NCBI GenBank assembly: GCA_020721025.1
Contig: DYNO01000206.1
Coordinates: 1 to 5,161 of the forward strand
Length of the DNA: 5,161 bases
Direction: 5' to 3'
Origin: Thiomargarita sp.
GTDB lineage: Bacteria; Pseudomonadota; Gammaproteobacteria; Beggiatoales; Beggiatoaceae
This document shows, piece by piece, positions 1-5,161 of this stretch. The position numbers were made by a program, and so were the translations under genes. The first letter of the stretch is position 1, and each line of letters starts with the position of its first letter. The notes under the pieces were generated by a model. That model was not told where the DNA came from. It saw nothing but the letters and a program-made list of their open reading frames with translations, and did no database searches.

Positions 1-32
1 AATAGAAACAGCTTAATCTACATGGCTTAAAG

Positions 33-314
33 ATGTCAAATCGGTTCTATAAAAAGTTGTTTGCATACGAAAAGGTGGAACTGGAATTTACCTCAGAAGC
101 ATTGCAAGCGATTGCTCGAAAAGCCTTAGCGCGGGGCACTGGGGCGCGGGGATTACGCAGTATTCAAGAACAAATTTTGCGGCGTTGCATGTTTGAATTG
201 CCCTCCCGTCGAGATATTGTGCGTTGTGTGGTGGATGAAGCGGCGGTGGAGGGAACAGGCGAAGTGCAAGTAGAAACTTCAGCACTTTCCGATAAGATGG
301 CAAACGCTGGATAG
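33..314 (+). pseudogene. clpX: C-terminal fragment of ClpX (AAA+ unfoldase), probable remnant
   Basis: The 93-residue product matches the end of ClpX, the hexameric ATPase that unfolds substrates for the ClpP protease. Visible landmarks are YKKLF followed by VELEF (residues 6-18), AIARKALARGTGARGLRS (26-43), which is the sensor-2 segment with its conserved arginine at R39, and FELPSRRD followed by VVDEA (54-70). A complete ClpX has roughly 420 residues. The Walker A, Walker B and zinc-binding parts are absent, so this fragment cannot hydrolyse ATP alone. Similarity fades upstream of residue 6, and an in-frame TAG lies at 3-5. None of the three forward frames of bases 1-32 reads like the expected ClpX sequence. 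There is no good ribosome binding site before the ATG at 33. The match is clear. That it is a decayed duplicate is inference; an assembly error or a gene broken upstream of the window is the alternative. Confidence 0.72.
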
Positions 315-333
315 CAAACAAGTTTTTTAGATG

Positions 334-375
334 TCAACTGGTTGGCAAACTGAATTCATATTCTCAACCGGTTGA
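334..375. repeat. Two 12-bp palindromes 30 bp apart (operator-like or hairpin)
   Basis: TCAACCGGTTGA at 364-375 is a perfect 12-bp palindrome. TCAACTGGTTGG at 334-345 is a copy with two differences. The start-to-start distance is 30 bp, about three helical turns, as expected for two protein dimers bound on one face of DNA. The two copies can also pair with each other as a 12-bp stem containing two G-U wobbles, with an 18-base loop. No T-run follows, so a simple terminator is unlikely. The sequence pattern is direct observation. The binding-site role is inference. Confidence 0.5.
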
Positions 376-595
376 TTTCAAAGAGGCATTGTTGTCGTTT
401 TCCTAGATGCGTATCTGAATCTCATCAAAATTTTAGTCAATGAATAACCGAATCAATCAATTGTATCAATTAAGTAATTTTTGAACCGAGCCCACAGACA
501 GACAGACATGACATACAATAGCGAATCATCTTATCTGCATCCGGTACAAATTTGAGTTGTAGCCAATGTTGGTGAATAAAAGCTGGTTAAATCAA

Positions 596-601
596 TATAC
601 T
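596..601 (+). promoter_or_regulatory. Possible -10 box for the HD-domain gene
   Basis: TATACT matches the sigma70 -10 consensus at five of six positions. No good -35 hexamer lies 16-18 bases upstream; TTGGTG at 569-574 is 21 bases away. If used, transcription would start near 608 and leave a leader of about 54 bases before the ATG at 662. That would exclude translation from the earlier in-frame ATG at 566. Confidence 0.25.
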
Positions 602-661
602 ATTGGAAAATCATTATGCGTTCCCCCCCGGATTTCCAGTACCTTCTCTTTCAGGTGTGAC

Positions 662-1501
662 ATGTTTAATCCCACAGAATTAGTTATTGATGGTTTCGTC
701 AAAGAATTAGAAAAAGCCTATCAGCGCAATTATGGCACATCTGAAGCGGCGAACAGTTCAATTATTGCTTGGGCAGGGCGAATGGCATTAGAGCACTTTG
801 CCAACAGTGACGCGTTGTATCACAATGTCGAACATACCGTTATGGTCAGTCTTGTGGGGCAAGAAATTCTGCGGGGCAAACACATTCGTGAGGGTGGGGT
901 ATCGCAACGGGACTGGCTCAATTTCATTATTTCCCTGTTATGTCATGATATTGGACATGTGCGCGGGATTTGTCAAGATGATGGTGATGGATATTATACC
1001 ACAGGGATTAAGGGGCAAATGATTACCCTACCCGAAGGTGCAACTGATGCCTCAATGTCACCGTATCACGTAGATCGTGGTAAGTTATTTATTCGCGAAC
1101 GTTTTGGCGGTAACTCTTTCATTGATGCAGAAATTATTGCCGCAAACATTGAACTCACCCGTTTCCCCGTCCCCGACGATTCTGACCATCAAGCGACAGG
1201 AACGTATCCCGGTTTGGTGCGCGCCGCTGATTTAATTGGGCAATTGTCTGACCCGCATTACCTGCGTAAACTGCCCGCCTTGTTTTACGAATTTCAAGAA
1301 ACGGGAGTAAATAACATCTTAGGTTACACCACCCCGGCGGACTTGCGTACCAATTATCCCGGCTTTTACTGGGGCGTAGTCAGTCGTTACATTCAAGACG
1401 GCTTGAAGTATTTACGCATCACGCAAGAGGGAAAACAATGGATTGCCAACCTCTATTCCCACGTTTTCGCCTCAGAGCATAAAGAATTCCACACCCTATA
1501 G
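662..1501 (+). CDS. HD-domain metal-dependent phosphohydrolase-like protein (Npun_R2479-like)
   Basis: The 279-residue product has the histidine/aspartate pattern of HD-superfamily metal-dependent phosphohydrolases. It shows YHNVEHT (H54, H58), LLCHDIGHVRG (H95, D96, H99), YHVDRGK (H136) and RAADLIGQLSD (D190), the likely metal-binding set. The spacing resembles HD proteins related to cyclic-nucleotide phosphodiesterases. The N-terminal FVKELEKAYQRNYG and the overall plan recall the family annotated as Npun_R2479-type HD metalloproteins, assigned from memory. The substrate is unknown. There is no signal peptide or membrane segment, so a cytoplasmic enzyme is expected. ATG 662 is preferred over the in-frame ATG 566 because AGGTG lies four bases upstream (653-657), family-like sequence begins there, and the 32 extra residues look non-coding and cross a C7 tract. 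No gene overlaps it, so it is probably a single-gene unit. Confidence 0.85.
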   Translation: MFNPTELVIDGFVKELEKAYQRNYGTSEAANSSIIAWAGRMALEHFANSDALYHNVEHTVMVSLVGQEILRGKHIREGGVSQRDWLNFIISLLCHDIGHVRGICQDDGDGYYTTGIKGQMITLPEGATDASMSPYHVDRGKLFIRERFGGNSFIDAEIIAANIELTRFPVPDDSDHQATGTYPGLVRAADLIGQLSDPHYLRKLPALFYEFQETGVNNILGYTTPADLRTNYPGFYWGVVSRYIQDGLKYLRITQEGKQWIANLYSHVFASEHKEFHTL

Positions 1502-1616
1502 TTTCGACCTTGGTAAGATGCAACTTGTCAAGAAATTCATCGGTCAATCCATTGATTTATCTGACGACTGAACCCTTGCAATTGAGTCTTACCGCGACTT
1601 TTTAGAGAAATCATTG

Positions 1617-2234
1617 ATGGCAAACATGCTTCGAGGAAGTTTTAGAGGAAAATTAATTAGTTGGAAAGATGACAAAGGTTTTGGCTTCATCCAACCCGAA
1701 GACGGCAGTAAAGAAATTTTTTTGCATATCAGTTCCTTAGATTCCACACGTCGCCCTAAATCTGGGGATTTCATTCGCTATGATCTCGCCCCCGGACAGC
1801 GCGGTAAAATACAAGCGGTCAATGCGAGAATTGAAGGCGTACCGCTGGCGACTCCCGAACCCAGTCCAGTTTCTCCGACCTATTCGGCAAAAATCTTAGT
1901 ATGGCTCGCGGTCAGTGGCACGTTTTTATTTTGTTTTATCAGTGCGATATATCATCCACTGTTCGGAATGAACTTTCTTTTTATTGAAGCATACATCATA
2001 TTGAATTTGCTCACGTTCCTCATGTATTGGATTGACAAATACGCGGCAGTCAAAAAACGGTGGCGTATTCCAGAAAAAACGTTGCACGGATTAGAACTTT
2101 TAGGCGGTTGGTTTGGGGGCTTCGTCGCACAACAAGTGTTACGGCATAAAACCATCAAACCGAGTTATCAATCTCTCTTTTGGTCAATTGTCGCATTGCA
2201 CGTTGGCTTTTGGTCATGGATGTTTTTTCAATGA
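1617..2234 (+). CDS. Cold-shock domain / DUF1294 membrane protein
   Basis: The 205-residue protein joins two domains. Residues 8-73 form a cold-shock (OB-fold) domain with the RNP1-like KGFGFI (20-25) and RNP2-like IFLHIS (34-39) nucleic-acid-binding motifs. A proline-rich linker (79-88) leads to a DUF1294 membrane domain. It has hydrophobic segments near 92-111, 120-138 and 186-203, and the family signature WIDKYAA (138-144), RIPEKTLH (150-157), LLGGWFGG (161-168) and RHKTIKP (176-182). Such CSD-DUF1294 fusions are known in proteobacteria but have no assigned function. A membrane-tethered single-stranded nucleic-acid binder, facing the cytoplasm, is inference. ATG 1617 is chosen because AGAGA (1604-1608) sits eight bases upstream; TTG 1614 and ATG 1626 are alternatives. 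The stop codon overlaps the next gene's start (ATGA at 2231-2234). Confidence 0.88.
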   Translation: MANMLRGSFRGKLISWKDDKGFGFIQPEDGSKEIFLHISSLDSTRRPKSGDFIRYDLAPGQRGKIQAVNARIEGVPLATPEPSPVSPTYSAKILVWLAVSGTFLFCFISAIYHPLFGMNFLFIEAYIILNLLTFLMYWIDKYAAVKKRWRIPEKTLHGLELLGGWFGGFVAQQVLRHKTIKPSYQSLFWSIVALHVGFWSWMFFQ

Positions 2235-2749
2235 AAATCGAGCATTATCAAAGTTGGACTCGTAGCACTGCCATTTATCCCGCGGCAGGTACCGGAGAAG
2301 TGGCAGAATTGATGTATCTCGCATTGGGATTGGCGGGTGAAGTGGGTGAATTGACCCAATTGCAAAGTCGGCAACATCCTGAATTACTGAAAGAATTGGG
2401 TGATGTGGCGTGGTATGTGGCACGATTGGCGAGTGCGTTCAATCTTACCTTGTCAGAACCCCAACCGATTGTTTCTACTGATTTTGCAACAGACTTTACA
2501 ACGCAATGTTTGAACTTGGCACACTTAGCCGGCATGATTTGCAACTCAGTGAAAAAATTGTATCGTGATGGTGATAATCCCCAATTGCGCGCCAAAATCC
2601 AACCAACTTTATTAGAAATTACCGCCCAATTAGCCACACTTGCCACAGATAGCAACAGTGTTCTAGCCGACGTGCTTACGCAAAATCATGACAAATTGGA
2701 AAGTCGCAAAAGTCGTAATCAATTGAGTGGTAGCGGCGATCATCGTTAA
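2231..2749 (+). CDS. MazG-like nucleoside triphosphate pyrophosphohydrolase
   Basis: The 172-residue product has the all-alpha NTP pyrophosphohydrolase (MazG-like) magnesium-binding motif, GEVGEL (E37, E40) followed by KELGDVAWYVARL (E55, D58), i.e. ExxE-x14-ExxD. A second helical half (about 95-138, with SVKKLYRDGD) and the tail NHDKLESRKSRNQLSGSGDHR-like end (from residue 152) match the single-domain family. These enzymes release pyrophosphate from NTPs or dNTPs, usually as pool 'house-cleaning'; the exact substrate cannot be read here. There is no signal peptide, so it should be cytoplasmic. ATG 2231 overlaps the previous stop as ATGA. The Shine-Dalgarno is poor (GGA at 2218-2220), consistent with translational coupling to the CSD-DUF1294 gene. 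An in-frame start at 2180 would add 17 residues lying inside the upstream gene and is unlikely. Confidence 0.87.
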   Translation: MKIEHYQSWTRSTAIYPAAGTGEVAELMYLALGLAGEVGELTQLQSRQHPELLKELGDVAWYVARLASAFNLTLSEPQPIVSTDFATDFTTQCLNLAHLAGMICNSVKKLYRDGDNPQLRAKIQPTLLEITAQLATLATDSNSVLADVLTQNHDKLESRKSRNQLSGSGDHR

Positions 2750-2878
2750 CTTGGTCAGAATCATCATTTTTACGATGAATGTCGTGTAAATTCAATCACA
2801 ACGCTCATGCAATGTTCAAAAAATCTTGCAAGAATGCCCAACGGCAACCCCATTTAACACTATGATTCTTAATCAAAA

Positions 2879-3643
2879 ATGATGAACGATAAATTTTCTA
2901 TTGGCGGCATCGAAATTGACAATGTGACGTTCAGTGAAGCATTGGAGCGGATTGTGAATCTCGCGCAACAACATCGGTCGCAATACGTGGTCACTCCCAA
3001 TGTCGATCACATCGTGAGATTGCAGGAAGATGCGGATTTTATGAAAATTTATCAAGGAGCAGCATTGAGTGTGGTGGATGGGATGCCTATCGTGTGGGCT
3101 TCGCATTGGTTGGGTAACCCATTGAAAGAGCGAGTGACGGGGGCGGATTTACTGCCGAGATTGTGTGAGGTCGCAGCGCAACGGGACTTAACGGTGTATT
3201 TTTTGGGGGCAGCTCCCGGTGTGGCGCAATTGGCGGCGGAGCGGTTACAAGCAAAATATCCGGGGTTAAAAGTGGCAGGGTTGTATAGCCCACCGTTTGG
3301 ATTTGAAAAAGATGTTGCAGAATGTCAAAAAATCATTGATTTGATTAATCATTGTGAGCCAGATATTTTATTTGTGGGGCTGGGTTCGCCAAAACAGGAA
3401 CGCTGGATTGCCGCTTATCAAACTCAGTTAAAAGTGGGTGTGATGTTGGGAATTGGGGCAGCGATTGCGTTTGCTGCGGGAGTTGAGAAGCGCGCGCCCG
3501 TGTTGATGCAAAAAACCGGGTTGGAATGGTTGCATCGTTTGGCACACAATCCACGACGTTTGGGGGCGCGATACTTGCAAGATTTTGGTTTTTTTAAGAT
3601 TGTTTATCGAACTTGGCGAGAACAACGTCAATCTAAAAAATAA
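2879..3643 (+). CDS. WecG/TagA/CpsF family glycosyltransferase (GT26)
   Basis: The 254-residue protein is a full-length GT26 glycosyltransferase. This family transfers a sugar, classically N-acetylmannosamine, from UDP to an undecaprenyl-pyrophosphate-linked acceptor at the inner cytoplasmic membrane, for exopolysaccharide, enterobacterial common antigen or teichoic acid linkage units. Family marks in order are VVTPNVDHIV (37-46), VVDGMP (65-70) with the probable catalytic base D67, RVTGAD (85-90), FLGAAPGV (108-115), GLGSPKQERW (167-176) and GLEWLHRLAHNPRRLGARYL (214-233), the basic C-terminal appendage thought to bind the membrane and phosphates. The segment GIGAAIAFAAG (191-201) has alanine (A197) where many relatives have aspartate. 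ATG 2879 is followed directly by ATG 2882, and neither has a clear Shine-Dalgarno. No other polysaccharide gene is visible, so the sugar and final polymer cannot be named. Confidence 0.9.
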   Translation: MMNDKFSIGGIEIDNVTFSEALERIVNLAQQHRSQYVVTPNVDHIVRLQEDADFMKIYQGAALSVVDGMPIVWASHWLGNPLKERVTGADLLPRLCEVAAQRDLTVYFLGAAPGVAQLAAERLQAKYPGLKVAGLYSPPFGFEKDVAECQKIIDLINHCEPDILFVGLGSPKQERWIAAYQTQLKVGVMLGIGAAIAFAAGVEKRAPVLMQKTGLEWLHRLAHNPRRLGARYLQDFGFFKIVYRTWREQRQSKK

Positions 3644-3649
3644 GGGTAG

Positions 3650-3679
3650 TGTCACATCAGTTGGGATGACAACATTTTT
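3650..3679 (+). terminator. Weak terminator-like hairpin after the glycosyltransferase gene
   Basis: TGTC (3650-3653) and ATC (3656-3658) can pair with GAT (3665-3667) and GACA (3668-3671), with a two-base bulge and an AGTTGG loop. A TTTTT run follows at 3675-3679 after a four-base gap. The stem is short and bulged, so it is a poor intrinsic terminator. Its place seven bases after the stop is the main support. Confidence 0.25.
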
Positions 3680-3720
3680 CAGAGATTCAAACCCCGTCAA
3701 GTTTCAAAAACCTAATCAGT

Positions 3721-3750
3721 TTAAAACAACTCACGATTTTTTCGTATAAT
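3721..3750 (+). promoter_or_regulatory. Sigma70-type promoter for the lipoprotein operon
   Basis: TATAAT at 3745-3750 is a perfect -10 hexamer. TTAAAA at 3721-3726 matches the -35 consensus at four of six positions with an 18-base spacer. The start point would be near 3757, giving a leader of about 109 bases before the first lipoprotein gene. The leader contains a small hairpin, GGTCT (3816-3820) with AGACC (3830-3834), of unknown role. Confidence 0.55.
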
Positions 3751-3865
3751 ACAAAGCAGTAGTTTAACCTGTTATTGAGTTACTTCAAGAAAGCTATGTA
3801 TCTGATTGAAATATCGGTCTAAGTAAGTGAGACCTGCCTCATTCAAGCAACCGCTGGAATATGAT

Positions 3866-4582
3866 ATGAAAAAAATAATTTTGTTTATCATTACTTTACT
3901 CGCCGTGCTGACTGGATGTGCGAGATATCCCATCCCCATTGCATTGTCGCACCCTACCAATTATCAACTCAAAATGCAATCGGCGCAGCATTGGGAGGTT
4001 TTGGCGGAAGATGTTGCCCAACGGATTAAAAACAGTTTGAAAGCCACATTTCCTAACGCGGTGGTGAAACCTTCTATTTTTATCCGCTATACCAAGGAGT
4101 ATGAGAAAGTCCCGTTTGGCAAGGCGTTTTATCACCTGTTACGCAGCAAATTGGTACAAAAAGGCACGGTGGTACTTAACGACATGGGTTACAAAGACAC
4201 GTTACTGCTTGATTATGATATGCAAGTGGTGCAGCACAAAGATCGACGTACCACTTATCCCATTCCCGGCATGTTGACGGCACTGGGCGCGGGAGTGTGG
4301 TTGGTATCGCAGGCTGATAAACATTGGGCGAATCCGGGACTGGCAGCGGCTCCTTTTGTGGTGGGCGCGGACGTATTGGCTTCATCCAGTCGTTATTTTC
4401 CCGGTGAAACGGATACCGAAGTGGTCATCAATACGACCATGACATTGCGCCAACAATTTATTTTCGGGGATTCCAGAATTTATTATATCAACGATGGCGA
4501 TTTTGACCATTACGAAAACGATAGTAAAAATTTTGCAGTGGTTGGGTGTGCGGAACGTAGCACATGCCCGGCAGGACAATGA
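3866..4582 (+). CDS. Predicted outer-membrane lipoprotein, unknown function
   Basis: The 238-residue product begins with a lipoprotein signal peptide: MKK, a hydrophobic stretch, and the lipobox LTGC with the lipidated cysteine at C18. The next residue is alanine, not aspartate, so sorting to the outer membrane is expected. The mature part opens with YPIPIALSHPTNYQLK and an HWEVLAEDVAQRI helix (42-54), followed by alternating hydrophobic strands. A conspicuous hydrophobic, small-residue segment lies at about 132-172 (GMLTALGAGVWLV, then PGLAAAPFVVGADVLASS). I do not recognise a named family; similar lipoproteins next to FlgO-type genes are known to me only as hypothetical proteins. ATG 3866 is chosen because TGGAA (3855-3859) lies six bases upstream and the signal peptide starts there. 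An in-frame ATG at 3827 would place 13 polar residues in front. It is ten bases from the FlgO-like gene and shares its promoter. Confidence 0.8.
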   Translation: MKKIILFIITLLAVLTGCARYPIPIALSHPTNYQLKMQSAQHWEVLAEDVAQRIKNSLKATFPNAVVKPSIFIRYTKEYEKVPFGKAFYHLLRSKLVQKGTVVLNDMGYKDTLLLDYDMQVVQHKDRRTTYPIPGMLTALGAGVWLVSQADKHWANPGLAAAPFVVGADVLASSSRYFPGETDTEVVINTTMTLRQQFIFGDSRIYYINDGDFDHYENDSKNFAVVGCAERSTCPAGQ

Positions 4583-4586
4583 GGAG
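4581..4586 (+). promoter_or_regulatory. Strong Shine-Dalgarno overlapping the upstream stop codon
   Basis: GAGGAG lies six bases before ATG 4593 and fixes that start over the out-of-frame ATG at 4589. Its first two bases are also the last two of the TGA stop at 4580-4582, so ribosomes ending the first lipoprotein gene finish on the second gene's binding site. This supports coupled translation. Confidence 0.7.
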
Positions 4587-4592
4587 TTATGA

Positions 4593-5159
4593 ATGAAAAG
4601 ATTAGCACTGATATGCGTATTATTGCTCACCACCAGTTGCAGCACGATCACTGGAAAAAAGGAGGTTGATGATACCGATTTGGTTAAAGCCAGTTATGAA
4701 GCTGCGGATTCTCTGGTGAAAGAAGCCACCTATTACACGCGCACGCATACCAAAAAAGGCGGATTAATTCCTACAAAACCCATCTTAGTCGCCAGTTTGG
4801 TCAATGTGGATGATATGCAGAGTTCCTCAACTTTTGGGCGAATTGTGTCAGAACAAATTGGATCACGGGTGGCACAAAATGGCTATCGTGTGATTGAAAT
4901 GAAATTGCGAGACAGCGTATTTATTCAAGAACATCGCGGTGAATTGCTGTTATCTCGTGAGTTGATTGACATCAGTAAAGCCCATGATGCCCATGCCGTT
5001 GTGGTGGGAACGTATGCCGCCAGCAAATATGTTGCGTATGTCTCAGTTAAAATGGTCAGCACCGCGGATAGTTCAATTTTGTCTTCTTACGATTATTCAG
5101 TTCCCGTAGGCACAGACACCCGACAACTGTTGATGAAAACCTCTGGCAAGGGACGATAA
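4593..5159 (+). CDS. FlgO-family outer-membrane lipoprotein
   Basis: The 188-residue product has a short lipoprotein signal peptide ending LLLTTSC, with C16 as the likely lipidated residue (threonine at -3 is a relaxed lipobox). Residues about 34-172 follow the FlgO domain plan: a helix ASYEAADSLVKEA, strand PILVASLVNVDDM (63-75), FGRIVSEQIGSRVAQNGYRVIEMKL (81-105), a LLLSRELIDISKAHDAHAVVVGTY block (118-141) and a closing strand pair to SYDYSVPVG (165-173). In Vibrio, FlgO is an outer-membrane protein needed for normal flagellar function, but the domain also occurs in lipoproteins far from flagellar loci. No flagellar gene is present here, so I do not use the symbol. It is the second gene of an operon with the 238-residue lipoprotein, ten bases apart. 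The two may work together at the outer membrane, which is inference. Confidence 0.82.
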   Translation: MKRLALICVLLLTTSCSTITGKKEVDDTDLVKASYEAADSLVKEATYYTRTHTKKGGLIPTKPILVASLVNVDDMQSSSTFGRIVSEQIGSRVAQNGYRVIEMKLRDSVFIQEHRGELLLSRELIDISKAHDAHAVVVGTYAASKYVAYVSVKMVSTADSSILSSYDYSVPVGTDTRQLLMKTSGKGR

Positions 5160-5161
5160 AT

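Larger units (their letters stand above)
315..661. other. Gene-free region with short repeats
   Basis: About 350 bases between the ClpX remnant and the HD-domain gene carry no convincing gene. They hold the paired palindromes at 334-375, a small dyad AATTG-TAT-CAATT at 459-471, a tetranucleotide tract of 3.75 ACAG copies at 494-508, and a run of seven C at 623-629. The reading frame of the downstream HD gene stays open back to 566, but that extension does not resemble protein family sequence. No intrinsic terminator with a clear T-run follows the ClpX remnant. Confidence 0.6.

Noticed and set aside
376..447. Hydrophobic 23-codon open stretch (FQRGIVVVFLDAYLNLIKILVNE in part)
   Set aside because: No start codon or ribosome binding site, and no recognisable family; probably chance.
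2275..2655. Minus-strand open frame of 126 codons inside the MazG-like gene
   Set aside because: Lies antisense to a conserved gene and shows no protein family pattern.
2740..2778. 7-bp inverted repeat TCATCGT / ACGATGA at the end of the MazG-like gene
   Set aside because: The loop is 25 bases and no T-run follows, so it is not supported as a terminator.
2824..2833. 10-bp palindrome TCTTGCAAGA upstream of the glycosyltransferase gene
   Set aside because: Single short palindrome with no promoter that could be placed around it; expected by chance.
2861..2866. TATGAT as a -10 box for the glycosyltransferase gene
   Set aside because: No -35-like hexamer at suitable spacing, and it would leave almost no leader before the start codon.
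3428..3700. Minus-strand open frame of 90 codons across the end of the glycosyltransferase gene
   Set aside because: Antisense shadow of a well-supported gene, without family features or a ribosome binding site.
1..5161. CRISPR array, tRNA, transposase or toxin-antitoxin pair
   Set aside because: No regularly spaced repeats, cloverleaf, transposase motif or paired small genes were found. The MazG-like enzyme has no mazEF neighbour.

Overview
The window reads as chromosomal DNA of a Gram-negative bacterium, most likely a gammaproteobacterium. Evidence for this is a pair of lipobox-type lipoproteins, a FlgO-family outer-membrane lipoprotein, a proteobacterial-style cold-shock/DUF1294 fusion and a ClpX tail of proteobacterial type. 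Composition is moderately AT-rich by eye. A Thiotrichales/Beggiatoa-like host is a guess from the gene mix and is not proven. All real genes lie on the + strand. No tRNA, rRNA, CRISPR array, transposase or phage gene was seen.

Layout. (1) 33-314: the last ~90 residues of ClpX, cut off from any ATPase core by a stop codon just upstream, so probably a remnant. (2) 315-661: about 350 bases without a gene. It holds two copies of a 12-bp TCAACYGGTTGR palindrome set 30 bp apart, a short ACAG tetranucleotide repeat and a possible -10 box. (3) 662-1501: an HD-domain metal-dependent phosphohydrolase-like protein. (4) 1617-2234 and 2231-2749: a cold-shock-domain/DUF1294 membrane protein whose stop codon overlaps the start of a MazG-like nucleotide pyrophosphohydrolase (ATGA), indicating translational coupling. 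(5) 2879-3643: a WecG/TagA/CpsF-type (GT26) glycosyltransferase standing alone. (6) 3644-3865: an intergenic region with a weak terminator-like hairpin and a good sigma70-type promoter (perfect TATAAT). (7) 3866-4582 and 4593-5159: a two-gene operon for two predicted outer-membrane lipoproteins, the second of the FlgO family.

The genes do not form one pathway. The CSD-DUF1294/MazG pair and the two-lipoprotein operon are the only clear co-expressed units. The HD protein and the glycosyltransferase appear to be single genes. I do not see a convincing undescribed system. The best leads are the paired palindromes, the ClpX remnant, the CSD-DUF1294/MazG coupling and the FlgO-type lipoprotein pair outside any flagellar context.
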